A stretch of DNA of 64,000 nucleotides from Aradus depressus. Taxonomy: Eukaryota; Arthropoda; Insecta; Hemiptera; Aradidae. This document shows, in pieces, positions 30,115-41,661 of this stretch. The stretch spans positions 35,853,087 to 35,917,086 of the forward strand of contig OY759216.1 in assembly GCA_963662175.1 (NCBI GenBank), read 5' to 3'. A program made the translations under genes and the position numbers. Position 1 is the stretch's first letter, and every line of letters starts with the position of its first letter. The notes beneath the pieces were generated by a model. It was given only the letters and a program-made list of their open reading frames with translations. It was not told where the DNA came from and did not search any database.

Positions 30115-33100
30115 ATGAGTGAACTGGATAGATCCGCGCACAAGTATCTGTGTCAGCAGCCCCACCTCGAAGGGCTTAACAAGGGCATCATACACCGGAC
30201 AGTCAACAAATGTAAGTATTGTCCAACATGTTTACCCACAAGCTTGTTCATTGGTGCTGATGGTAACAACTGGATAAAAACCAAAAGTAAAGTTTGGAAG
30301 AGATATGTTTACCAATACACGAAATTTCAGGTCATGAATGTGGAAAATGAGTCGAAAAATCTCTGAAAATATTTTGAAGCTAAAATTAAAAAATATAGGT
30401 TAGGTTAGGTTTTATGACTAATGCCCGGGCTTTAACTACGAGGTCATATCGCCTATTACCAGAGCGCTCTTTGGTCACTCTAGTGGACATGAGCCTGACT
30501 CTACTTTGGGAGTCCTAAATTTTGCCTGCCCTAAATTTTTGTTCACCTAGGGCAGGGGTCTTTAACGGGTACCTGACATCGTAAAGGCTCGAGACCATCG
30601 CTTACGGTCCCATCCGAAGGACGGCGTGCTTAAGTTTATTTCAATTCCCAGATAAAATAAACTAAGGGCCTCGGTCGGGTTTCGAACCCACGTTCCTGAG
30701 CTCAGAAGACAAGCACGCATACCACTGAGCTACCGGCGCCCTCCAGAAAAAAAAAATAGTAAGCAAGCACGCTCCGGCCGCGGCGCCCTCGGATGACACA
30801 ATACAATACCCTTTCTACCTATTACAATGGTGATACACTCTATTTTACCATCTGAATCGGGGTATAGAAGGCCTTTTTCATACCTTCGAAATGGACCTCC
30901 TAACATTAGGGTGAGACCTTTTGCCTTGCATGTTTCAATGTAGCGGTCAGAAATTTTTTTTGGTATCTCCACATGCAAATTTCTTTATAAAACTACCAGC
31001 CCCAAACACCTCCAACTCGTTTGTCAGATATCCTAAATAAACCTGTGAGTGGTTTGTATAATACGGCGGAGTCTGTATCACAATACAGTACTAAATTATG
31101 AAAATACTTGTACAAAACTGAACTTAACGATCAAAATAAGAACTACTATGAAGATTGAAAATGTTTTCAGATAGAAGGCAGAAATTCCCACTGATCTCCA
31201 ATCGAACAAGACCCTGAGTTTTCGTTACTAGGCCGTTACGGCCAAGTACGTTAATAGCGGTACATTTTTAGTTGGCCTGAACACAATGCAACCACCATCG
31301 CACACTAACCAAGTTTTTTATTAATTATATTGTAGTTTATATTATATATGACTGTATTGTTGAACATTTTGTAACATATCATAGAAATATTCTCTAAATT
31401 CATACTTAAATGACAAACTTTAAAATAAATTTATTTTTCATGTATGAGTTAGTGATGAACACAGAAGTAGAAGGCCCTGACGGAATTCCACCTCAAAAAA
31501 TTCTCTCCTGCTCGGAACCATTCATTGTGGTAGCTTGTGTTGATGGGACAAAGTCTGAAATCGCATATGGTCGAGGGGCCTTACCAAAATTAGTAAGTGA
31601 ACTTTTCCAGTTAAAAACCAGTACATTATCAAAAAATAGCACGTAGAGAATAAATATATTGTGTGCGCGGTAAATTGAATTAAGGCATGAATCAGTCAGA
31701 AATCATAATAAGGTATTACTAGACTGATAGGTTCACCTGGCGTTGCCCGGAGGTAACTATGCGTTTTAGGTAGGTCGAAGACCGTCTACGAAACCCTGTC
31801 TGTCTCTCTGTATTCGCCTATATCTGTGAAACTATTGCAGCCACACTATTGAAACTTTGCACAAAATTAAATGATGATCAGTAGGGTAATAAATGATATG
31901 GTTGGAGGTTAATATTAAACAAAAAAATATAGTATTTTCCGGTTATGGGATGTAGCTATGGTAATGTTGCCACGAAGGTGCTTCAGAAAGCATGAGAGGT
32001 TATTTAAATATTATTTACTTTAAATAATATTTATATTCAATTGTTTAGTATATATAGTTGGAGATATATAGACCCATATTTTAGTGTCCTTCTAAAATAT
32101 AAGAATGTATTAAAAAAACTAACCAATCTTGTGGGGAGGAGGGGGGGGGGGGGGGGGGGGCAAAAGGAAGTTAGCCTGTTTCTGGTGAGTTGGAGGCGCT
32201 GCAGCTGGGGGTGTTAACGTTTCTGTGGCAGCTCTTTGTAGACCCGGCATCCTTTATAGTTGGCCATTAGAGCAGGTAGCTGGGACAGTCCCGAGATCTG
32301 TTCGCCTCCAAACCGATCACCATGGTGCCTAAGAGGAGTTCGTTTTCTTGGGAAATCAATTACATTTAGTTGGATTAATAACAAAAACTGAAATGAGAAG
32401 GGTTGATGTGTAATGATTTCCTGAACTGTCTCATGTTCTTTCAGAGAAGAGAAATTTCTCACTACAGGAAGCCGGAGATAGCGGGTAAAGCACTGAACGC
32501 TCTATGTGACCTACTTCATGATCCGGAGCAGGCTGTCGAGGCCCTCAGACTAAACTTTATTGCTCGGTAGGTACTTTCAAAAAGGCTACTATTTTCATTT
32601 TAAATATAATTACTTTTCCATGTGTTATATAGAAGAAGTTATGTAATCGGTCAACAATTTGACGTTCAGGTTTCATTCGAATTTATTTTTTCTCTGATGT
32701 CTTGAATCCAAAAATAAAAAAAATCATTGTAAATGTTCGATGTATACGATAACTCCCGATAGAATGAATATATAGACATGACATTTTGTATGTGGATTCA
32801 AACCTCCTAAAGTTAGACACTTCAGCCAAATTGACCGTAAAGACGAGAATAGAGAAAAACTTTGCTTACTTCAGCTCGCACTTTGTGAAAATTGAGTTTT
32901 CCGCCAAAATTAATGTTGGAATATTTTAATCTTTTCAGTTAGTATATCATGTGAGTCTTTCTGGTGGTTCCAAAAAGACCTGGGGCCAATAAAGGGAAGA
33001 GGGAATGGAAAGGTCGTTTGGCTTTTCTTGTCTCAGCTGCCAACTCAAAATGAACCAACTATAGAAAACAACTTGAATTGGAAAACCTTTTTAAATAAAA

Positions 33101-36100
33101 GTGATAGAGAAAACATAAAGCCACGTTTGAAACTGGCCTTATTGGGTATAAGAAAGTCACTCTGAGAATTACACACAGTACCAACAAAAATGCCATATCT
33201 TATTTATGATTTTCATATATCCAATAATACCAGTTTGAAGTGAGTGAGAAATGAATTTGAGAGGGGGGAGTGGAAAGGAGGGAAAGATTTGTAAAATCGT
33301 GGGTATAAAAAAGTTAGGTTGCTAATTTACGGTTATATTAGAAATTGTTTTACATACTCGTAGCTTTCATTTTATTTCATTATTTACTTATTCACAGTGC
33401 CCCCCATACATAAACTACATAACACTTCATAACGATCTTATGGTATACACAGTACCCGACACAATACAAACTAGTTACATATGATTTTTTAGAAAACTAC
33501 ACCATAAAAACCCAGAAATACGTACTTTATCTTCACAACACTTACCACCAAACCCCCCCCCGAAGGTTGAAGAGAAGATGGTACCGCGACTTACTGCCAC
33601 CTTGATCCTATTCGTTCTTTATATATATATATTTTTTTACATAATTTTCCTTCACTTTTATCATCTCTCTTACCCATCCATCAACATTGTCTTTTAATTC
33701 CTTTTTATTTATTTATTTTTTTCTGTTCTTGTCCTAATAATTAAGATAAATTTTCGTCCCGAGGACCTACCACTGGCTGGCCTTCCTCTCACGTGCCATT
33801 CACGCCAACATATCTATACGTACCATCATAGATGCTGGCTGTTGCACCCTAGCAACAGTTGAATAAATAAAATTTATTTATAAATTTATAAATAAAAGAC
33901 AAAAAAAAAATCGTTTATAAATAAAAAAAAACATCGTTTATAAATAAATAAAAAAAAAGTCGTTTATAAATAAAAGACAAAAAAAAAATGACTTATTCAA
34001 GCAGGTACTTACTATATATCTTGTCAACATGCTATTTATTATTTCACTACATTTTACTTTATATAATTTTACTAAATGTAAATTGGCCTAAAGCCAGCTC
34101 CACAAAATGGCCCCAGCACTTGAGCCAAAACCATTTGTCCAATGAGTGGATAGACGATTGGCGTTGAAAGCCTGCCGATTCAAAGGCATTGGCTCTAATA
34201 TTGTCATGTCATCCACAACTTTCAATGAATCTTGTTCCTGTTCTTATATTATTGAATGAATGTTACTAAAATGTAATTAAATTTTGAAAATTGAATTTTA
34301 ATTTTCTAAAATTGAATTCGAATTAGCAATTAACTTGTGAATATTATGGTGTACGGATACATTCTCTATTGTTATAAAACAATTCCAATAACCTAAGTGG
34401 TTAGTTCCGCCAGTATATACCGTCGTCACTGGCTGCTGGTTGAGTACTGTAAGACGGACACACGCCCAACCAAGCGACAGGATACAATACCCATATACAC
34501 ATCATACATTATACTAATACATACACAACCCAGACATGAGGAATTGATATATTCGCTCCACCAACTTCGACTACTTACTTACACCTGTAAACAGACTACC
34601 TGAGACCAAACTCATAAACAGACTACCTGAGACTGACCACAGAGATAAACAAATTACCTGAAACGGACCATTATAAGACAACAAAACAGACTAACCTCAG
34701 TACAACATTAATAGTGGCTTGAAGATGATGTCATCACATCGAAAGCGCTCGCCCACAGTACTCAACCAGCAGCCAGTGACGACGGATCCACCGAAAGGTA
34801 TGACAACAGTAACTCCAATAACTTTCATCATTATTATTCTTTTTACTAAGAATTATTTTGAGTTAGGCATTTACTTATTTATTTCAATTATTTCATTTTT
34901 ACTCAATTTTTGTTATGCCTTTTGATTAAGGAATGGGGACCCTGCTCATCATTCTGTAGTTGTAATGCCCATCGTTCCTGGTCCAGGGAGCACAACAGTG
35001 AGAAGACTTCCTTCTTTTCTTGAGTCCTGTCATGTGATAAATGGAACATATAATTGTATGATGCAGTTGACAAAGGCACCAACAGCACTTAGTTGTTTCG
35101 ACATCTTTACATTGGCCCAATCTGGAGCATACTGAGGAATGGCCCAATGTGTAGACGCCTCCTATGTTGGTCCAATGTGTGGAGTCAATGTTATAAAAAT
35201 ACTGTCATTGGACAGGCAAGACTGTTTATAAGTTGCGCCACACAAGTTAATACTCATTAGCACTCCCCTAAATACACTATAGTCTATTAAATAAGTGATA
35301 TAAATTTTATAAGTCACCATGAAAATGTCAAATTTCTAAAATAAACATTCAACTAACTTAACTTTAATTCCATACTTTTTTTTTTTATAGGTTTGTCTCT
35401 ATATTGACGTCAGAAGATGTTTACCTAGTCCAGCGAACATTGATGTGTATTAAAATCTTAGCAAATCAGCCATATGGCAAAGTTACCATAATCAACAATA
35501 AATACTTGGTTGAAAATATCAAGAAGTGTATTTGCCATCCCAAGTCAGCCATCATTCGACACCAGGCAGCCATTACAGTTAATGCACTCTCCCAGAATGG
35601 CTTTGGTAATATTTTCTGATATAATTACCTATACAATTTAGATTTGTACTGGAACCTCTACAAATTTACAAAACAATTAAGTAATTCATTTTAGTTTATG
35701 ATTATTATAATATATATATCACTTATTTTTTTTTTTTTTTTCAGTGACGAGAGACCTCGTAGACGCTGGTTATATCCCGTGCATAATGAAGTGTTTGTTA
35801 GAAGTGAAGGACTTTCGGAGGACAACGGGACATGTCGAATATAGCAACTCTACTGAGAAAAAGGAAATATTGGCAAGTAATCATCTATCATAATAGTTTA
35901 TATTTATTTAGCAACTTTCTAAGACAACTATCGATTGTCACTAGTCTTGAAACCTAGTGTAAAAAACATACTGAGGTGGAGGGAGAGATAGTGACCTCAC
36001 TCAGCAAGTGGAAAACAAACAACTGCCCTCGCATGAGGTCGCCCCACATACTTGTAGCAAAATAAGTCGCTACCTAAATCTCGATGTAAAACTCTAAGTA

Positions 36101-38319
36101 TTCACCATGACCTCGGTATATTTCTATTCTAACGGTTATAGGAACTCATACCTGGTAGTCATTTCTGCGTCGACCGATTTCGGGAGAGCGACTTAGCTCT
36201 GTCAAGGCTTGATGAAAAGGGAAGTCTCCGAAACTGGTCGTCATTCAATTAGTGAATTGAAGATGTGGGCATTTTTAATGACATATATGTAATTAACGTA
36301 TAGGATAACTATTAAAAGGGAATCGTAGCTTGCCAATTTTCTTTGATTTCAAATTATTATTTCTACATGTTGAGTTAAGTGAATTGACTTAGTTCTATAT
36401 TTTTCGATGGTCGCATTGACGGATTACTTTTTCTTAGTAATAATCTTCGACAAATTGGCTGAATAAAATCTTTCGATATATCAAAAAATAAAATAAAAAT
36501 AGGTTGTGAAAGTATAACATAAAACGGTACCTATGCTAAGTGTGACTTGTATAGTGATCACAAACCCTGAGCCGTCCACAATGAAACCATTTACATGTAT
36601 AAATGTGAAATAATAAGTAAGTTATCATTATTAAGCAAACACGTACACATGTTTATAACAACATATTATTATTTTATAAATTATTTCTATTTGTAAAAAC
36701 AGATACTTCATCTGGAAAACGCAGCAAATTTACTGTGCACAGATTACGGTCGGATTTTGGCCATTGCCCTGGGTGCGTTCCATCTAAGCCCGCTACTTGG
36801 GGACGAGGAGAAGCGAGTAAGGGCAGCAGTGTCGGACTTTTTTAGACAGCTAACCAAACATCCTGTAGGGAAAGAGGGCGCCTGCTGCCACCGCCTCGTC
36901 CACCTTATATGCAGCCATCTCCTGAAAACACAGGTAATATGAAGCGCAATTCAGTCGAAGGAATTAACAAAACAAGTACCGAAAATTGTCGGATAGATAA
37001 ATCAGGGTTTACAAACCCCGCACAATTGTTAAGAAGAACTCAACTAGTTTAGCAAGTTCAGAAACAAGATTTTTTAAAATATCATTTATTCTGGTCGGAA
37101 CAAGAGATGTTTCTCCTCCTCTCACCGGCTATGTACTTCCCCAGAACGAAATAATCAATTAACTTTACGCTCTCTCTCCAAAACCACCTTGTGTGCTAAT
37201 AGTCAACAGTTGACTACATAGGGGCGCCTAAATCCTCATACTAAATTTTGAATCGATACATCATTACATCGGAAGTTATTAGGGTTCTTGAATTGAGCCC
37301 TTTCCTGAACCCCCCTTCTCTTCAGCCGATATCCCTGAAATTTACCAGGTTATGTCCTCAATTTGAATATGAAATTTCGTGCATACATCTCACAACTCTA
37401 CCTCATTATAATATAAACAAAAACGGAAACAAGGAGGTTATATTTTTCCTAGTTTAGTATTTATTCCCCTAGTTATATGTTGAAGTTATGCAATCTGTCA
37501 ACAATTGAACGTTGAGTTTTAATGTTTTCCGAACCAGAAATAAAAAATGAAAAAAAAAAATATAATAATTTATTTACATGATTAGTTTTGGTATAATGAT
37601 TGCGTCAAAAGTTTGATGGTTCTTCGTTTGTTCCACAATAAGACCTATTGATTTTCAGGTAAGTTGGTCAAAGGGAAAGGGATTATATTATACTCCAAAA
37701 TGAAGGAGACCCGATAAAATGAAGTTAACAAAACACTGTATGTCCTTTCAACATTTCCTGAATGGCGTCTATTGATATTCAGTAAGTCGGGGGGAAGAGG
37801 GCAGCTTAACTCCCGAACCCTAACACTCCACATAAAATAAATAATGAATAAAGTACCTATTGAGGTTCAATTAAATCGGCCATAAGGGACGGCTAGTTTA
37901 GAGGAGAGAGAGTGGAAGCTCATTTCCGATGATTAAACCTATTATTTTTTTAAATTATTTCTTCTATACCTATAATAAAATAATATGCGTTTCAGGAGGA
38001 GCCGGAGGAGTCAGCGAAGATGGTGGATTTGCTTCAGTTTGCAATTATTCATAGTCGTGCGAGAAAAGAATGTTATTCCTCAGATTTGATTGTCTATCTG
38101 GTTAACTTATTGGATCTACACAATGTGCCAGTCGCCTTAAAAAAGGCCGTCATCAACTGTTTGTCAAATCTTGCAGAAATGCCTCAAGGAAGAAAAGAAT
38201 TATTGCACATTTTTGCCAAAGAGCCTCTTGAAGAGAAATTTAGCTCTCTCGAAATGACAAAACATGAAAAAGATATTATATTAAAAGGATTTTTAGATGT
38301 TCTCAATTGGACTCCCTAA
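30115..38319 (+). CDS. RSPH14: RSPH14-like armadillo protein, isoform with proximal terminal exons
   Basis: Helical-repeat protein resembling radial spoke head 14 homolog, an axonemal (cilium or sperm flagellum) protein. Exons: 30115-30211, 31453-31592, 32445-32566, 35391-35605, 35745-35872, 36703-36933 and 37996-38319. Phases agree throughout and give 418 residues. The signature IAYGRGALPKL followed by ALNALCDLLHDPE corresponds to the N-terminal RSPH14 segment. The protein ends in VLNWTP, similar to the family's C-terminus. The donor after 35872 is GC (gcaagt), not GT. The start and the acceptor of exon 2 (31453) were chosen because only this combination keeps the frame; they are the least certain parts. 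The protein is somewhat longer than the vertebrate protein. Confidence 0.7.
30397..30743 (-). repeat. tRNA-derived SINE in intron 1 of the RSPH14-like gene
   Basis: Full copy on the minus strand: head at 30743 (gggcgccggtagctcag), intact B box, tail of aacctaacctaacct at 30397. Confidence 0.85.
30795..31140 (-). pseudogene. Family B DNA polymerase fragment (Polinton/Maverick-like)
   Basis: On the minus strand VLYCDTDSAVLY contains the Y-x-DTDS motif C of family B DNA polymerases (DTDS at 31068-31079). Reading on, other frames give YLGYLTNELEVFGAGSFIKK and then KAKGLTL. Both match the expected downstream order in protein-primed PolB of Polintons, so at least two frameshifts have occurred. The rest of the element (integrase, capsid genes) is not nearby. 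It is a decayed fragment in intron 1 of the RSPH14-like gene. Confidence 0.6.
31719..31990 (-). mobile_element. Possible Helitron 3' end, minus orientation
   Basis: On the minus strand an imperfect hairpin region (ccgggcaacgccagg) is followed by cagtCTAG (31719-31722) and a T, similar to the ends at 13480 and 19438. The upstream part is not similar to those elements. Confidence 0.35.
32141..32160. repeat. Poly(G) tract, about 20 G
   Basis: Uninterrupted G run preceded by a G-rich lead (ggggagga). One of four such tracts in the window. Confidence 0.9.
32640..33310. repeat. Intronic dispersed repeat (second family)
   Basis: Blocks such as gttatgtaatcggtcaacaa and the following ccaaaaataaaaaaaatc region parallel 37475-37860. 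Family D-like phrases also occur. Class unknown. Confidence 0.4.
33400..33869. other. Intronic sequence, possibly a LINE 3' UTR
   Basis: It includes a pyrimidine-rich and TTTATT-rich stretch leading into an A-rich tandem tail. No reverse transcriptase frame seen. Confidence 0.3.
33870..33990. repeat. A-rich tandem tail, cgtttataaataaa-type unit
   Basis: Several imperfect copies of tcgtttataaataaa separated by A runs, following gttgaataaataaa. It is compatible with the tail of a non-LTR element but not proven. Confidence 0.5.
34420..34785. mobile_element. Inverted-repeat element with a hammerhead-like motif
   Basis: 34420-34450 and 34755-34785 are perfect 31-bp inverted copies (ccgtcgtcactggctgctgg...). 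Next to the right arm is a hammerhead-like fold at 34714-34756. The arrangement parallels 220-495, although here the left arm is truncated before the ribozyme. A Penelope-LTR relic is the best guess. No target duplication was identified. Confidence 0.5.
34714..34756 (+). ncRNA. Degenerate hammerhead-like motif
   Basis: Core TTGAAGA (34719-34725) replaces CTGATGA. Then follow one T, a perfect 5-bp stem (GATGT/ACATC) with loop CATC, GAAA, palindromic GCGC, TC, and GCC, which pairs with GGC before the core. The layout is identical to 262-303. The C3-to-U core change would be expected to cripple cleavage, so this is probably a relic. Confidence 0.45.
37060..37430. repeat. Dispersed repeat family D copy
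   Basis: Best match to the left-edge copy: gactacataggggcgcc, cctaaatcctcatactaaa, then the C-rich and gaaatttcgtgcatac blocks. Lies in the intron between the two proximal terminal exons of the RSPH14-like gene. Confidence 0.55.
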
Positions 38320-38366
38320 TTGGGATTCATTGTAATTGTACACAACAATGTATTATTAAGTGTATA

Positions 38367-38372
38367 AATAAA
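38367..38372 (+). terminator. Polyadenylation signal, proximal RSPH14-like isoform
   Basis: AATAAA 48 bases past the stop codon at 38317-38319. Confidence 0.7.
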
Positions 38373-38828
38373 AACCCAGGAATATATTTATAATTATTAT
38401 TATAATAGATTTAAGTTGAAAATCGAAAGTTATTGTATCTAGGAACTCATTGAAAAATAAAAGATAATGTGAGGAGGCATGTTCACTTCATCATTACTCT
38501 AGTAGGTTACGTTTTTGTTTTGGTATATATATATATATTTGCTACTTTAATTGATTACATTTTATCGATTAACTTTTTTTCTTTTGTTTATTGTACCCTA
38601 TTTACTGAATAAAATGGGTAGCAATGTTTATATATAATGAATAATATGTTACTCTTGGGAAATATTTAATATAGAAAATAATAACTAAAACAATGGGGTA
38701 AATTTACCCAACAAATTATTCATCAGGAAACGTTTACGATGATGTAAGAGGATTGAGGAAAGGAAAGAGTGGTCACGTCGCTAGCGGCGCCAACTGCCGC
38801 TTCGCTCCTGGGAAGGAGAGGAGGGAGG

Positions 38829-38927
38829 ATGGCAGTAGTCATGAGTGTGGACATAATCTTGGTAATTTGTATACTGGGGGGTCTCCCCTTTGCGGTGTGG
38901 CTCCTCTACTGTGATTATTGTGTATAA
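38829..38927 (+). CDS. Candidate 32-residue membrane micropeptide
   Basis: A short frame after a GC-richer leader begins MAVVMSVD and is followed by a hydrophobic stretch (IILVICILGGLPFAVWLLY), ending CDYCV. The hydrophobic run of about 19 residues would span a membrane once. It lies between the two sets of RSPH14-like terminal exons, in a locally GC-rich island (38740-39600) unlike its AT-rich surroundings. No family is recognised, and chance cannot be excluded. Confidence 0.3.
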   Translation: MAVVMSVDIILVICILGGLPFAVWLLYCDYCV

Positions 38928-38929
38928 GA

Positions 38930-41243
38930 GATACTAAAGTTTAAAGATCTCATTGCTCTTCTCAGCGAATAGCATATCGACAAGGAACTGTGACAAAGCG
39001 ATCTTCTAATTTGGATACGTACATCGTGTATTTTTTTGTTGTTGGATGGAAGAGCGCAGAGTATTTCCTCCGAGTAGGGTGGAGTCTGCGGATGACCACC
39101 GGTATGATTCATCTTCCTTCTGCTGATAGCAATGTAATTCAGCTTCCACATCTTCCAGATGCCGGGCTATCTCCCAGAAGGTCTCGGTCTTTCAGCTAGA
39201 AAAAGAGGCCATCAAGACGAGAGCAGCAGGTAAACGATCCCTCTCCAGCCGTCTTGATGAGGCAGGAACATGACATTTTCAAATTGCCAATCCGTTTGAC
39301 AAGGATTGGGGTGGTTTGGGAGCAATGAGGGTGGACGCTGGTCTCTCCCCTTACTTGGTATGCATTGTGTTTGGAGAGCCTGGTTTCCCAGGAGACCGCT
39401 GCTAGCGGAACGTGTGCTTGCGCCTGTTGTCTTCTTCTTTTGTCTCCTTTATGTTTTTATTTTTGTTGTTCTTTTTGAATCCTTAGAGAAGCTGATGATT
39501 CAAATATACAGTATTTGTCTGGAGCCACTTACTGTCCGATAGGTAAGAGCTCTTCTTATCTTATCACACATGATTTTCAAAATTGAAACTTATTAGTTAA
39601 TAAAAACGTTCCATAAGTGTCTACTCCAGTGTATACTCACATGAAGAAAACAAGAAAATCGTCGTTTATCTGTTGCTAGCCAGAATTGTGACAAAACATA
39701 TGTTTAGTCAATTTGTCGACTCATCACAAAAAACTTAATAAAGGTCACATGGCCTTTGGGTTTCTTTGCCAAAAGTATCTGGACTCATCTCAAGAGGTCT
39801 ACTGAAGCCCTTGCATACGTCATCATCTTTCTCTTATATCTTATAATCTAATTAGGTGCACTGAAGGGAGGGGGGGGGGGGGGGGGGGGGGAAGAAAAGT
39901 CGGGGGAAATTACTATAGTCTACTCCACAAGAACTGAGTATATAAACTACTGGTTTCAGCAGTTTTAGTATATAATAGACTAGTACTTAGTAAACTAAGA
40001 CAATATTTTCAAAAAAAAGTTTGTTTCATTTATTTGTTGTAAGTTTCCACAATACGTCCGCGTTTCTCAACTTAGAAGTTGTAATTACTCTTTGACAGAT
40101 TATAATATAAAATATTTACTTTTAATTTATGATAAATATTGTCCAGTATTTACTGCTTTTTATTCACATCACCCATTCACCAAAAACTGTATACTTATTT
40201 TTGGGTTTAATATATGGAAAACTTATATAGAGGATCCTTTTAGTTATACGTGTGCAGGACGAATATGAGATGAGTGTCGACCGGTTCCAGTTCCCATTCC
40301 ATTTTCTCCCATGAATAAATTAAAAATTCATAGTAATTGATAATATTAAAAAATATCGAAACATAGTACGTTTTGTATAGTTTTTATACAAAAATACTGT
40401 GGTGGGCTCTACACTATCAATTCAAGTAGTAAAATTGTGAATGTTTGTATATCCCCTCCCCAAAAAAATACGCCAATGATGATTTAACTGAATTCTTTGG
40501 ATAGACACATTATTAGAAACAACAATAATTTAAAGTCATTTATAATTTTCTCCTGCTATTTTTGACAGGCTTAAAAAGTAGGTATTTTCGTAAATATATT
40601 TTGGGACTATATTATGGGATCAGGGTAAATTCAACCAGCACTGTTCAAAACTATCCCATACAACCAAATTGAAGCAAGAGATATTAACAACAAGCAAAAC
40701 TCTACATATTTATATATAGAGATAAAAACTCTCGTTGAGGGCCATCCGTTATAAAATAAAAGTGAAGTTTTGAACTTTGTGCTGACGGTGACTTAAGCCA
40801 AAAGCCCGGTACACTTTATGTATTTATTTTTGTGAAATTGGACAATATAAAAGTTAAACAAGTTCTTTGTCTTTATTTATTTTATTAGCTTTTCACTATA
40901 TCGACATATATCGCAGAAATGTATTCTATCTTTTATAGATAGATATGCTTCGCGGAACGTTTCGTAGATCTTTTCATTGTCAACAATTCCCTTATACACC
41001 ATGTTGATATATCTTCAATGGTTTAGGCAGCGTATGTAATTAATGACCCTCAGGCAGCCGTTTCTTCTCCGACTTGCTCCACTATTACAATCACTGATCA
41101 GCGCCCTTTGGATAAAGCGTGAGGAAGTATAGTCTATGTCCACCGGAAAGAAATAAGCTTCCCAACAATGAAAGACATATTCAAATCGGTTGAGTAGTTT
41201 TTGAGATTACTTCAAATACACAAACTAATTAATGATGTAATTT
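38930..41243. other. Intronic or intergenic stretch, no supported gene
   Basis: Contains the GC-richer continuation to about 39600 with possible donors at 39229 and 39540, a poly(G) tract at 39870-39891, and otherwise AT-rich sequence. Frames at 38915-39151, 38990-39199 and 39306-39542 lack domains. 41190-41240 (caaatcggttgagtagtttttga) resembles a conserved insect retroelement phrase. Confidence 0.4.
39870..39891. repeat. Poly(G) tract, about 22 G
   Basis: Uninterrupted G run after gaaggga. Confidence 0.9.
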
Positions 41244-41256
41244 AAACCATTCACTC

Positions 41257-41599
41257 AGAGGGCGCCGGTAGCTCAGTGGTATGCGTGCTTGACTTCTGAG
41301 CTCAAGGTCGTGGGTTCGTAGCCCGACCGAGGCCCTTAGTTTATTTTATCTGGGAGGTAAAGTAAACTTAAGCACGCCGTCCTTCGGATGGGACGTTAAG
41401 CGATGGTCCCGAGCCTGTACGATGTCAGGTACTCGTTAAAGACCCCTACCCTAGATGAATAAAAATTTAGGGTAGGCAAAATTTAGGACTCCCACAGTAG
41501 AGTCGGGCTCATGTCCACCAGAGTGACGAAAGAGCGCTCTGGTAGTAGGCGATATGACCTCGTAGTTAAAGCCCGGGCATGAGTCATAAAACCTAACCC
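41257..41599 (+). repeat. Reference SINE copy with 13-bp target duplication
   Basis: Target duplication aaaccattcactc at 41244-41256 and 41600-41612 fixes both ends. The element has a tRNA-like head with A box (gtagctcagtggtatgcgtg) and B box (gggttcgtagccc), a body of about 270 bp, and the tail aacctaaccca. It lies 50 bp upstream of the acceptor of terminal exon 6B, inside the intron. Confidence 0.95.
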
Positions 41600-41661
41600 A
41601 AACCATTCACTCTCAGTTTCTAATTTTAAAAAGCAGTTGATTGAATAACTTTTAATTACAG

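Noticed and set aside
30730..30978. 82-codon minus-strand frame as a stand-alone gene
   Set aside because: It is one frame of the frameshifted DNA polymerase relic fused to SINE flank.
41257..41340. Functional tRNA gene
   Set aside because: A and B boxes are present, but the cloverleaf is imperfect and the same head starts many dispersed copies; it is a SINE head.
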